From assembly GCF_000730565.1 (NCBI RefSeq), contig NZ_BBIQ01000022.1, positions 1 to 64,000 on the forward strand: a DNA stretch of 64,000 nucleotides, read 5' to 3'. How positions within the stretch are numbered: the first letter of the stretch is position 1; each line of letters begins with the position of its first letter. Source of the DNA: Pseudomonas fulva NBRC 16637 = DSM 17717. GTDB lineage: Bacteria > Pseudomonadota > Gammaproteobacteria > Pseudomonadales > Pseudomonadaceae. A program made the position numbers and the translations under genes. Below the pieces are notes generated by a model. The model saw only the letters and a list, made by a program, of their open reading frames with translations, was not told the DNA's origin and did no database searches. Below, one piece after another: positions 27,785 through 36,147 of the stretch.

Positions 27785-30232
27785 ATGTTGCTGTTGTGGC
27801 TGCTAGTGCTGGTGATCGGCACTCTTTACCTCATGCACCGGCGCCTGCCGCCCTTGCAGATACTTGGCATCGTTGCCGTCTACACGCTGCTGATGGGCAT
27901 CTTCAGCAAAGCCCCCGGCTGGCTGTTGGTTGTGGTGTGGCTGGTGATCGCGCTCAACGCCGCGCTCGTGTTACTGCCCGAGTGGCGCCGCAAGGTATTC
28001 ACGGGCCCGGTGTTCAAATGGTTCAAGCGCACATTGCCCCCCATGTCGCAGACCGAGCGCGAGGCGATCGATGCCGGCACCGTGTGGTGGGACGGCGAGC
28101 TGTTCAGTGGCCGCCCCGACTGGCGTACCCTGCTCGCCTACCCTGCGCCAATGCTCACCGAAGAGGAGCAGGCCTTCCTCGATGGCCCGACCGAGGCACT
28201 CTGCGCGATGGTCAGCGACTGGCAGATCGGCCAGGACATGGACCTGCCACCGCAGGCCTGGCAGCACATCAAGGATCACGGGTTCTTCGCCCTCATCATT
28301 CCCAAGGCGTACGGGGGAAAGGGCTTTTCCGCCTACGCCCACTCCCAGGTGGCGATGAAACTCGCCACGCGCAGCGGTGACCTGGCCTCCACGGTCATGG
28401 TCCCCAATTCGCTGGGCCCTGCCGAGTTGCTGCTGCATTACGGCACCGACGAACAGCGCGATCACTACCTGCCGCGCCTGGCTCGCGGTGAAGACATCCC
28501 CTGCTTTGCCCTCACAGGTCCCCACGCTGGCTCCGACGCCGGGGCAATGCCCGACACTGGCGTGATCTGCAAAGGCCAGTGGAAGGGGGAAGACGTCATA
28601 GGCCTGCGCCTGAACTGGGAGAAGCGTTACATCACCCTCGGGCCGGTCGCCACCCTGCTGGGCCTTGCCTTCAAGGCTTACGACCCGGACCACTTGCTCG
28701 GCGAGACAGAAGAACTTGGCATCAGCCTGGCGCTGATTCCCACCGACACACCCGGCGTTGAGATCGGCAAACGCCACCTGCCGTTGGGCGCGGCTTTCAT
28801 GAATGGCCCCAACAGTGGCAAGGACGTGTTCATCCCCCTGGACTACCTGATTGGCGGCAAGGACATGCTCGGCAAGGGCTGGATGATGCTGATGAACTGC
28901 CTGTCGGTAGGCCGCTCCATCTCGCTGCCGGCAGTTGGCACGGGCGCTGCCAAGTACACCAGCCTGGTCACAGGCCAATACGCGAACATCCGCGAGCAGT
29001 TCAACGTGCCCCTGGCGGCCTTCGAGGGTATCCAGGAATCGTTGGCACGCATCGGCGGCAACGCCTGGTTGATGGACAGCGCCCGCTTGCTCACGGCCAA
29101 GGCCGTGGATTTGGGTGAGAAACCGTCGGTGCTGTCGGCGATTCTCAAGTACCACCTGACCGAGCGCGGCCGTGAGTGCATTCAGCACGCGATGGACGTG
29201 CACGGCGGCAAGGGCATCATCATGGGCCCCAACAACTACCTGGGCCGCAACTGGCAGGGCGCGCCCATATTCATTACCGTCGAGGGGGCCAACATCCTCT
29301 CGCGCAACCTGATGATCTTCGGCCAAGGCGCCATACGCTGCCATCCGTTCGTACTCAAGGAAATGGCCCTGGCCGCGCGCCAGGACCAGGACCAGGCGCT
29401 GGTGGAGTTCGATGATTTGCTGGCCAAGCACATTGGTTTTGCGACGGGCAATGCGGCCAGCACCCTGATCTACGGACTGGGCCTGGGCCGCTTCGAGCAG
29501 GTGCCCGGCGATGCCCTGAGCCAAGGCTACTTCCGCGCCCTCAACCGCCAGGCGGCGGCATTTGCCCTGTTGGCCGACCTGTCCATGATGCTGCTCGGTG
29601 GTGCACTTAAGCGCCGCGAGCGACTGAGCGCGCGGCTGGGTGATGTACTGAGCTATCTGTATCTGGCCAGCGCAGCGCTCAAACGCTACCACGATCAGGG
29701 CTCGGCCGAGCACCTGCGGCCGCTGTTGCGCTGGGCCTTGGAAGAGAGTCTGGGGCAAGCCGAACGCGCCCTGGATCGGCTGCTCGATAACTTCCCCAAT
29801 CGCTTCGTGGGCTGTGCACTGCGCGTACTGGTGTTCCCTTTCGGTCGGCGCCATACCGGCCCCAGTGACGAACTCGATGCCCAAGTGGCTGAGCTGATCG
29901 GCCGTAGAAAGGGTGATCCGGCCCTGGAAGAACTGCTTGCCGGCTGCTACCGCCCACAGGGCGAGAACGACCCCGTTGCCGCCCTCCAGCAGGCCAGCGA
30001 TCTGCTCGACAGCACGGCACCGCTGAGCAAGGCCTTGCACCAGGCGCTCAAGCAAGGCGATGTCCGCCCTGCGCCTGGCCAGTCGACCATCGATGCAGCG
30101 GTCGAGGCTGGCGTCTTGCAACCGGACGAGGGGCAACGCCTGCACGCGGCTGAACAGGCGCGGCGCAAGGTCATCGATGTGGATGCCTTTGACAAGGTGC
30201 AGTTGACACCCGAACCCGGGAAAGTGCGCTGA
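27785..30232 (+). CDS. fadE: Acyl-CoA dehydrogenase FadE
   Basis: FadE catalyses the FAD-dependent first oxidation of fatty-acid beta-oxidation. With 815 residues it is the large gamma-proteobacterial form. Two or three N-terminal hydrophobic helices (MLLLWLLVLVIGTLYLM, LVVVWLVIALNAALVLL) probably anchor it. The dehydrogenase core holds ALTGPHAGSDAG, the VGRSISLPAVGTGAAKY helix and MDVHGGKGI, and the long C-terminal helical extension is also typical. The start is the ATG at 27785 behind AGGAGG. It is followed by the small PA2817-type gene, as in P. aeruginosa. Confidence 0.95.
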   Translation: MLLLWLLVLVIGTLYLMHRRLPPLQILGIVAVYTLLMGIFSKAPGWLLVVVWLVIALNAALVLLPEWRRKVFTGPVFKWFKRTLPPMSQTEREAIDAGTVWWDGELFSGRPDWRTLLAYPAPMLTEEEQAFLDGPTEALCAMVSDWQIGQDMDLPPQAWQHIKDHGFFALIIPKAYGGKGFSAYAHSQVAMKLATRSGDLASTVMVPNSLGPAELLLHYGTDEQRDHYLPRLARGEDIPCFALTGPHAGSDAGAMPDTGVICKGQWKGEDVIGLRLNWEKRYITLGPVATLLGLAFKAYDPDHLLGETEELGISLALIPTDTPGVEIGKRHLPLGAAFMNGPNSGKDVFIPLDYLIGGKDMLGKGWMMLMNCLSVGRSISLPAVGTGAAKYTSLVTGQYANIREQFNVPLAAFEGIQESLARIGGNAWLMDSARLLTAKAVDLGEKPSVLSAILKYHLTERGRECIQHAMDVHGGKGIIMGPNNYLGRNWQGAPIFITVEGANILSRNLMIFGQGAIRCHPFVLKEMALAARQDQDQALVEFDDLLAKHIGFATGNAASTLIYGLGLGRFEQVPGDALSQGYFRALNRQAAAFALLADLSMMLLGGALKRRERLSARLGDVLSYLYLASAALKRYHDQGSAEHLRPLLRWALEESLGQAERALDRLLDNFPNRFVGCALRVLVFPFGRRHTGPSDELDAQVAELIGRRKGDPALEELLAGCYRPQGENDPVAALQQASDLLDSTAPLSKALHQALKQGDVRPAPGQSTIDAAVEAGVLQPDEGQRLHAAEQARRKVIDVDAFDKVQLTPEPGKVR

Positions 30233-30298
30233 GTCTTTCCGAACGACAGGGGAGGCGTATACTCCGCCCCCCTTTCAGCCATACCGAGGACCCCTGCC

Positions 30299-30709
30299 AT
30301 GGCCAACCCACACCTGGAATACCACCTGCAATTGCTGCAGCACCTGCGCACCATCCTCGTGGCGCTGGGCGAAGCGGAGCAGGTGCCGGAAGAAAGCCAT
30401 ACCCTGTTCCTCGAGCGCTTTGACGAACTGCTAACCGTGTTGCCACAAGACCCACTGCAAAGCCAGTACCTGGGCCAGGACTTGATCTGCCAAGTGATTC
30501 AGCGTTACCCGCAAATCGCACATTTGGTGCCCCGCGATCTGCTATGGTTCTTTGCCGGTGATTGCCTGCACTTCATGCCTGATGAAGAGCTGGATATGTA
30601 TCAACAGCTCGAGGAGCTTCGCTTCGCAGCGCAGGAAAGCGGTCAACCCTTTGACTGGCATCAGCACAAGCAGCTGCTGAGCCAACAACGCCAAGGCAGT
30701 AGCCACTGA
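30299..30709 (+). CDS. PA2817-family conserved hypothetical protein
   Basis: A 136-residue acidic, mainly helical soluble protein with no signal peptide and no recognisable catalytic motif. It begins ANPHLEYHLQLLQHLRTILV and contains DLLWFFAGDCLHFMPDEEL, resembling the small Pseudomonas family named after PA2817 that is encoded next to fadE. The 66-base gap and lack of a terminator suggest co-transcription with fadE. Its job is unknown. Confidence 0.8.
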   Translation: MANPHLEYHLQLLQHLRTILVALGEAEQVPEESHTLFLERFDELLTVLPQDPLQSQYLGQDLICQVIQRYPQIAHLVPRDLLWFFAGDCLHFMPDEELDMYQQLEELRFAAQESGQPFDWHQHKQLLSQQRQGSSH

Positions 30710-30716
30710 TTCACCC

Positions 30717-30745
30717 AGGTATCCCACGCCGGACGTGGGATACCT
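30717..30745 (+). terminator. Strong stem-loop after the PA2817-type gene
   Basis: AGGTATCCCACG (30717-30728) pairs perfectly with CGTGGGATACCT (30734-30745) around a CCGGA loop. It begins seven bases after the stop. There is no T run, so it may stabilise the 3' end rather than terminate on its own. Confidence 0.6.
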
Positions 30746-31075
30746 CGTCCTCCCATGGAACGTGTTCTTATTAATACGTTGCCTTCAGCTGATGCCGTAT
30801 TCACGCTTTCTTACTCTTTGTAGAGAATAGGCCTATTGCGCCACACCGCTCAATTATTAACTCGAAAAAAATTCCCCCGCCCCTCAGAAAAATCAACACA
30901 CAACTAATACATAGTCTTATAGTTAAAAAATATAACAAACATCGAACTCATATTATCCTTGCAACTAAAAAAGTGACTTCTATAAAATTCGCGCCGAAGT
31001 TAAAGAACACCAATACCACTGGCGTTCAATTAACCTTTCAGTCATTTAATATTAGTCACTCGAACAAGGATCCTT
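30746..31075 (+). promoter_or_regulatory. AT-rich upstream region of the fimbrial operon
   Basis: These 330 bases hold no gene. From about 30830 on the sequence is markedly A/T-rich, with A runs such as CTCGAAAAAAATTCC and TAGTTAAAAAATATAAC, unlike the GC-rich neighbours. Such tracts are typical targets of MvaT/H-NS-type silencers in Pseudomonas; silencing here is inference. An AAGGAT Shine-Dalgarno sequence precedes the pilin ATG. Confidence 0.6.
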
Positions 31076-31618
31076 ATGAAAACGTCTCTCCTGGCCGCAT
31101 CGCTCGGCTTCCTCATGACGGCCATTGGCACGTCGGCAAACGCCAACACAGGCCTTGTAATGTTTGACGGCAAAATCACTGCCGACACTTGCCCGATCAT
31201 CATTTCGCCACCTTCCGGCGCCATCGGCAGCTCCGTGGAGATGGGTGAGCTGCCAGCCAGCGCCTTCAAGGCCAGTGGTGAAGAGTACAACCAACGCACC
31301 TTCGCACTGGTAGTGGAAGAGGGCGCGGTGTGTGGTTTCAGCAGCAACAAAGCCACCGTCACCTTCGAGGGCACTGCCGATGTCAGTGGCAACTATTTCG
31401 CGGTCACCCCTACTTCCGATGGTGCCAAGAACGTAGCCATCGCGCTGCGTGACCGCACTGGCAGTGCGGTCGCCCCAGGTAGCGCATCGGCCGAGTACGA
31501 CCTGAATGATACGGGCCAGTCTCGCATGGTGTTCCACGCGACCTACCGCGCAACCAGCGTACCTGTGTTGCCAGGCGCAGCGTCGGCCAGCATTCACTTC
31601 ACCGTCGACATCATCTGA
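31076..31618 (+). CDS. Fimbrial major subunit (type 1-like pilin)
   Basis: This 180-residue secreted protein has a signal peptide (KTSLLAASLGFLMTAIGTSANA) and a FimA/PapA-type pilin fold. The mature start is followed by FDGKITADTCPI and a second Cys at AVCGF, giving the pilin disulphide. The C-terminal strand ASIHFTVDII fits the alternating hydrophobic donor pattern near the end. As first gene of a chaperone-usher operon it is probably the main shaft subunit. The ATG at 31076 follows AAGGAT. Confidence 0.88.
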   Translation: MKTSLLAASLGFLMTAIGTSANANTGLVMFDGKITADTCPIIISPPSGAIGSSVEMGELPASAFKASGEEYNQRTFALVVEEGAVCGFSSNKATVTFEGTADVSGNYFAVTPTSDGAKNVAIALRDRTGSAVAPGSASAEYDLNDTGQSRMVFHATYRATSVPVLPGAASASIHFTVDII

Positions 31619-31624
31619 CCTGCC

Positions 31625-31647
31625 GAGCCCGGCTACAGGCCGGGCTC
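31625..31647 (+). other. Intercistronic hairpin after the pilin gene
   Basis: GAGCCCGGC (31625-31633) pairs perfectly with GCCGGGCTC (31639-31647) over a TACAG loop, six bases after the pilin stop. With no T run it is more likely an mRNA-stabilising or partial-termination element, which would favour pilin expression over the chaperone and usher. Confidence 0.6.
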
Positions 31648-31709
31648 ACACCCTGTACCCCCATCGCGTCCAGGTGCCGTTGCGCACCTGGTCTAGAGGA
31701 CGACTTTCA

Positions 31710-32465
31710 ATGCCAGGTTTTTCAGTACGGGCGGCTTCGCTGCGCGCGATATTCAGCACCTGCGCAGCGGCATTGCTGCTTATCCTGCCCGTTGGCAGCA
31801 GTCAGGCTGCGCTCACATTGAGCAACACGCGGATCGTTTACCCAAGCGACAGCCGCAGCACATCCGTCGTGGTGCGTAACCCCAGTAAACAGACGTATGC
31901 AGCGCAAGTCTGGATCAATACCCAGGCTGACGACAGTGTCACCGCAGTGCCGCTGATGCCTTCACCGCAGTTGTTTCGCCTCGATCCTGGTCAGGAGCAA
32001 CTGTTGCAGATCAGCGCCTTGCCCAACGATCTGGCCGAAGACAGAGAAAGCCTGTTTTTCCTGAACCTCCAGGAAATCCCGCACGCCGTGCCAGGCCAGT
32101 ACAACACCCTGAACATCGCGCTGCGTACACGTCTGAAGCTGTTTTACCGGCCCCACCAGCTCAAGGGCAGCCCTGCCACCCAGGCAAACCACTTGCAGTT
32201 TTCACTGCATTCGGCCAACGGCCAGACGCAACTCAGGGCACACAACCCCACCCCGTTCCACGTCACCTTCAGTCAGCTGGAGGTGGTCGGTGCGCAGCGT
32301 TCCGGCAAGTTGGAAAACCTTCCGATGCTGCCACCGTTTGGCGATCACTACTTGCCGCTGGACGGAGTTCGGCCTGGCCCTGACCTGCAGGCCAGGTTCA
32401 GCATCATCAATGACTTCGGTGGCTACACCAAGCCTTTCACCCTGCCTATCGCCAATCGCCCCTAG
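31710..32465 (+). CDS. Periplasmic fimbrial chaperone
   Basis: This 251-residue PapD-like chaperone folds pilins in the periplasm and delivers them to the usher. It has a signal peptide (LRAIFSTCAAALLLILPVGSSQAA), then LTLSNTRIVYPSDSRSTSVVVRN with the conserved Arg of the first Ig domain, and SLFFLNLQEIPHA, which contains the usual chaperone signature. LRTRLKLFYRP with a Lys/Arg set follows. The start at 31710 is preceded by GAGGA. The second gene of the fimbrial operon. Confidence 0.92.
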   Translation: MPGFSVRAASLRAIFSTCAAALLLILPVGSSQAALTLSNTRIVYPSDSRSTSVVVRNPSKQTYAAQVWINTQADDSVTAVPLMPSPQLFRLDPGQEQLLQISALPNDLAEDRESLFFLNLQEIPHAVPGQYNTLNIALRTRLKLFYRPHQLKGSPATQANHLQFSLHSANGQTQLRAHNPTPFHVTFSQLEVVGAQRSGKLENLPMLPPFGDHYLPLDGVRPGPDLQARFSIINDFGGYTKPFTLPIANRP

Positions 32466-32492
32466 CTTGCCGTCATAGGCGAGGAACTTTCC

Positions 32493-34976
32493 ATGCCATT
32501 AATCACGCCCGGACGCCCGTGCGGCGCCTGCTTGTGCCTGCTAATCGGCATCAGCCCCTGGCTGCCAGTCGCCCATGCCAGCTCCCACAGCCAACCTGCA
32601 ATGCAGTTCGATGCGCATTTCTTGCGCCAGGCCGGTACCCAGCCTGACAGCGTGTCGAGTATCGCACTGGACGCCCTTGCCGACTCGACCTCGCTGCCGC
32701 CTGGCCGCTACCGGGTCGATGTCGTGCTCAACCTGGAGTTCGTGGGCAACCATGAATTGACGTTCATCCTGCAAGACGAGCGCCTGGACGCCTGCTTGCC
32801 CGGGCCCTTGCTCGTCGGCATGGGAGTGCGGCTCGAAAGCCTGCAGGATCCTACACTGGCCACGGCGACCTGCCTGGATTTGCCTGCCGTCATTCCAGGC
32901 GCCACATCGACGTTCGATGCCGCAACGCTACGCCTGACGTTGTCGGTGCCACAGATCGCCATGCGCCGTGATCTGGCCAGCCAGGTGGAGACTGCGCAGT
33001 GGGACCACGGCATCAACGCAGCCTTCATCAATTACCAAGCCTCCACCTACCAAGGCCACAACCGCTATTCGGGGCGTTATTCGAGCGCTGACCTGAACAT
33101 CAACAGCGGTGTCAACCTTGGCGCCTGGCGGCTGCGCAGCAGCCAGGCATGGCGCGAAAACGGTACGGGTGCAACACGCTGGAGCCGGTCCCAATCCTAC
33201 GCACAACGAGGTATCGCAGGGCTGCGCGGCAATCTCACGATCGGCGAAACGTTTCTCGACAGCGATGTCTTTCGCGGTATTCCTCTGCTTGGCGTCCAAG
33301 TTGCCTCGGACACGAGCATGCTGCCCGAGACGCTGCAGCAGTACGCCCCGATCATCCGTGGCGTGGCGCAAACCCGGGCCAAGCTCGAGGTGTGGCAGAA
33401 CGGGTATCCGATCTACACCACTTACGTGAGCCCTGGGCCCTATGCCATCGACGACTTGAGCCCAGGCGGCAGCGGTGAGCTGGATATTGTCCTGACCGAG
33501 GACGATGGCCGCGTACAACGCTATACCCAGCCCTATGCCACGCTCAGCAACCTGTTGCGTGAAGGCGTGTGGCGCTACAGCATTGCCGTGGGTCGCTACA
33601 ACCCAGCCTCTAGCTTCGACCGCCCGACCGTATGGCAATCCACCGCCGCAGTGGGCATGCCGTGGAACACCACGCTCTACGGTGGGCTGATGGCCAGCCA
33701 CTACTACCACGCCGCCAATATCGGCCTGGGCAAGGATTTAGGCGATTGGGGCGCGCTTGGCTTGGACATCACCCAGGCCAACAGCGAAGCGGCCTCTGGC
33801 AACCAACAAGGCCAAAGCCACGCGATCAGGTATGGCAAGACCTTTGCCAGCCAGACCACCCTGCGCTTTGCCGGCTATCGTTACTCGACCCGCGGATACC
33901 GCGACTTCGACGAAGCCGTGCGTGAACATAGCGGACAAGACAGCTTCATGGGAGCCCGTCGAAGCCGCCTGGAAGCGGCCGTTCACCAGCCTGTGGGGCA
34001 GCGCAGCGGCCTGAGCCTGACCTATTCGCAACAAGACTACTGGCAACGGTCGACCACCCAGCGTCAGTATCAGGTCAATTTCACAACCCACCATGGCGGG
34101 GTCAACTACAGCCTGTTTGCCTCCCAGTCATTGAACGACGACTTCCCGTCCCAACGCCTGTTCGGCCTGACGCTGAGTATGCCGCTGGACATCGGTCACA
34201 GCGCCACGGCGTCCTTCGATGCGCTGAGCAACAACCAGGGCCACAGTCAGCGTGCCACGCTCAATGGTTCCAGCACACAGTACCCCATCAGCTACAGCGC
34301 CAGCCTCAGTCAGAACGAAAGCAAGCAGAAGGCCGCAGCATTGAGCATCGCGCACCAAGGCCGCAGTGGCTCGCTGGGCGCAGGTTTCACCGAAGCCGGT
34401 GATTACCGCAGCCTTTCCCTCAATGCCAGTGGTGCGTTGTTGTTCCATGAGGATGGCTTGGCCGTTGGCCCGTACCTTGGGGATACGGCGGCCCTGATCG
34501 AGGTCCCCGACATTGCGGATGTGGGTGTGCGCAATGCCACCGGAGCGCTGACCAATGCCAAGGGCTTTGCCTTGGTACCGCACCTGCAACCCTACCGCAA
34601 CAATAGTCTGGTGCTGCAGACCGACCGCCTCGGCCCGGAGGTGGAAATCGACAACGGTTCGGCACGCGTGGTGCCAAGCCGAGGCGCCGTGGTCAAGCAC
34701 CGCTTCGAGGCCCGCCGCGTGACCCGCTTGGTGCTGACGCTGCGTACTGCACAAGGCAGACCGTTGCCTTTCGGCGCCCAAGTAGTCGACAGCCTGGGCA
34801 AGCAGCTGGGCATCGTCGGCCAGGCGGGCCAAGTCATGCTTTCCACGCATACCCAGGCGCAGGTGTTGAGCGTGCGCTGGAACGAGCATGAGGACGGCAT
34901 GTGCCAAGTCGCAGTTGACCCCAAAGACTCGCCTGCTCAGCAAGGCTATCACCTGCTATCGCTGGTCTGCGGCTAG
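32493..34976 (+). CDS. Outer-membrane fimbrial usher
   Basis: This 827-residue usher forms the outer-membrane pore through which subunits are assembled. After a signal peptide comes the N-terminal chaperone-binding domain (AMQFDAHFLRQAG). The long beta-barrel follows with RGIPLLGVQVASDTSMLP, VWQNGYPIYTTYVSPGPYAIDDL, the plug region and YPISYSASLSQ. The C-terminal domain ends with LGIVGQAGQVMLST and MCQVAVDP. Cysteines near the C-terminus (MCQV and LVCG) fit the usher disulphide. The gap to the chaperone is 27 bases. Confidence 0.93.
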   Translation: MPLITPGRPCGACLCLLIGISPWLPVAHASSHSQPAMQFDAHFLRQAGTQPDSVSSIALDALADSTSLPPGRYRVDVVLNLEFVGNHELTFILQDERLDACLPGPLLVGMGVRLESLQDPTLATATCLDLPAVIPGATSTFDAATLRLTLSVPQIAMRRDLASQVETAQWDHGINAAFINYQASTYQGHNRYSGRYSSADLNINSGVNLGAWRLRSSQAWRENGTGATRWSRSQSYAQRGIAGLRGNLTIGETFLDSDVFRGIPLLGVQVASDTSMLPETLQQYAPIIRGVAQTRAKLEVWQNGYPIYTTYVSPGPYAIDDLSPGGSGELDIVLTEDDGRVQRYTQPYATLSNLLREGVWRYSIAVGRYNPASSFDRPTVWQSTAAVGMPWNTTLYGGLMASHYYHAANIGLGKDLGDWGALGLDITQANSEAASGNQQGQSHAIRYGKTFASQTTLRFAGYRYSTRGYRDFDEAVREHSGQDSFMGARRSRLEAAVHQPVGQRSGLSLTYSQQDYWQRSTTQRQYQVNFTTHHGGVNYSLFASQSLNDDFPSQRLFGLTLSMPLDIGHSATASFDALSNNQGHSQRATLNGSSTQYPISYSASLSQNESKQKAAALSIAHQGRSGSLGAGFTEAGDYRSLSLNASGALLFHEDGLAVGPYLGDTAALIEVPDIADVGVRNATGALTNAKGFALVPHLQPYRNNSLVLQTDRLGPEVEIDNGSARVVPSRGAVVKHRFEARRVTRLVLTLRTAQGRPLPFGAQVVDSLGKQLGIVGQAGQVMLSTHTQAQVLSVRWNEHEDGMCQVAVDPKDSPAQQGYHLLSLVCG

Positions 34977-34992
34977 GCCCTATGTTTGTAGC

Positions 34993-35016
34993 GCCCAGCC
35001 TGAGCACAGGCTGGGC
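34993..35016 (+). other. Intercistronic hairpin between usher and adhesin
   Basis: GCCCAGCCTG (34993-35002) pairs perfectly with CAGGCTGGGC (35007-35016) around AGCA, 16 bases past the usher stop and just before the adhesin's AAGGAG. It could reduce readthrough or ribosome access to the adhesin gene. Confidence 0.6.
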
Positions 35017-35031
35017 TGTGAAGGAGTCCCA

Positions 35032-36111
35032 ATGATGAAATACCTGACAGTGTGCGCTGCGTTGGTGCTAAGCATCAGCAGCCAGCCAGCAGTGGCCGCC
35101 TCCGAAGTCAAAAGCAAGGCCTGCTGGTGGTACGATAAATACCCAACAGGCCCAATGACGTTCATTCGTAAACTCGGTACCGTGCATGTGCCGCGCGATG
35201 CCCAGGTAGGTCGCCAACTGGGCGGTTTCAACGTTTATGATTTCACGAATAACGAGGCGAACAGCCTCTTGGAGTGTTTTAACCGCGGGACGCGCTGGCA
35301 CTTCAAGTTTGAACCGGTACGCCCGTTGCTCCCCATCCATACCATCGATGGCAGCCCGATCTTGCAAACCAATATCCCGGGTATTGGTGCACGTATCGAG
35401 TTGGGTTGGCCATTCAGTGACCAAGGTCCGACAACATTCATACCTTACGGGCGCAACCCACCGCTGGTGCCGTTTACTGCCTATCACGATGCCGAGAACA
35501 CGTCAGCGTTTCAGCTGAGATTCATTGAAAACAACGTGACCCTGTACAAGACCGGGCCAATTCCGCCCGGCATCCACAAACTCGATACGAGCATGTTCAC
35601 AGGGTACTTTGATGAACCGACCGTTGGCTTGGCGCTGACCTATTATTTGCAAGCCGAAGTGGTCAACAGCGAGTGCAGCCTGGCAGGCACAGGCGTCAGC
35701 CCTAACCCGGTCAAGCTAGGCGAGTGGGAGCGCTCGCGATTTAGCGCGCCCGGAATCACCACGCCGTTAGAACCCTTCACCATCACGCTCAGCGGCTGTG
35801 AGGTCGACCCTGAGCACAACACCTACGCCACCATCGAGCTCACCGGCATCAATGGTTCAGTTCCGATCGGCTCGCCCCTGGAAGGTATTTTTTCACTGAC
35901 TACCACATCGTCGGCGCGAGGCGTAGGCATACGAATTCTCAAGCAAGATGGCACGCCCCTGGCATTGAACAAAGAGGTGCCGCTGAGACCCCTGGCCGAT
36001 GGCACCACGCCGCTGCATTTCAGTGCGCAGTTCATTCAGGTGGAAGCGGCCACCGCCGTGCGTGCGGGTGACGCCAACGGAGCACTCAACTTCACCATTC
36101 GCTACCGCTGA
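35032..36111 (+). CDS. Fimbrial tip adhesin, two-domain
   Basis: This 359-residue secreted protein ends the fimbrial operon. A signal peptide (LTVCAALVLSISSQPAVAA) precedes an N-terminal receptor-binding-type domain to about residue 205. A pilin domain then starts near VVNSECSLAGTGVSPNPVKLGEW, with a second Cys at LSGCEVD, and ends LNFTIRYR, the alternating strand that docks into the next subunit. This layout matches FimH-like adhesins, but the ligand cannot be told. The start is ATG at 35032 or 35035, with AAGGAG at 35021-35026. It converges on the Rhs gene with 36 bases between. Confidence 0.85.
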   Translation: MMKYLTVCAALVLSISSQPAVAASEVKSKACWWYDKYPTGPMTFIRKLGTVHVPRDAQVGRQLGGFNVYDFTNNEANSLLECFNRGTRWHFKFEPVRPLLPIHTIDGSPILQTNIPGIGARIELGWPFSDQGPTTFIPYGRNPPLVPFTAYHDAENTSAFQLRFIENNVTLYKTGPIPPGIHKLDTSMFTGYFDEPTVGLALTYYLQAEVVNSECSLAGTGVSPNPVKLGEWERSRFSAPGITTPLEPFTITLSGCEVDPEHNTYATIELTGINGSVPIGSPLEGIFSLTTTSSARGVGIRILKQDGTPLALNKEVPLRPLADGTTPLHFSAQFIQVEAATAVRAGDANGALNFTIRYR

Positions 36112-36147
36112 ACTGCGCTTCGATGCCCTACCCCGCCTATGCGCCTT

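Noticed and set aside
27971..30145. 724-codon open frame opposite fadE
   Set aside because: fadE has all family motifs on the plus strand; the antisense frame is a shadow without recognisable domains.
30717..30745. Stem-loop after the PA2817-type gene as a REP element
   Set aside because: It is a single perfect stem that I did not see repeated elsewhere in the window, and it does not match the putida REP pattern as I know it.
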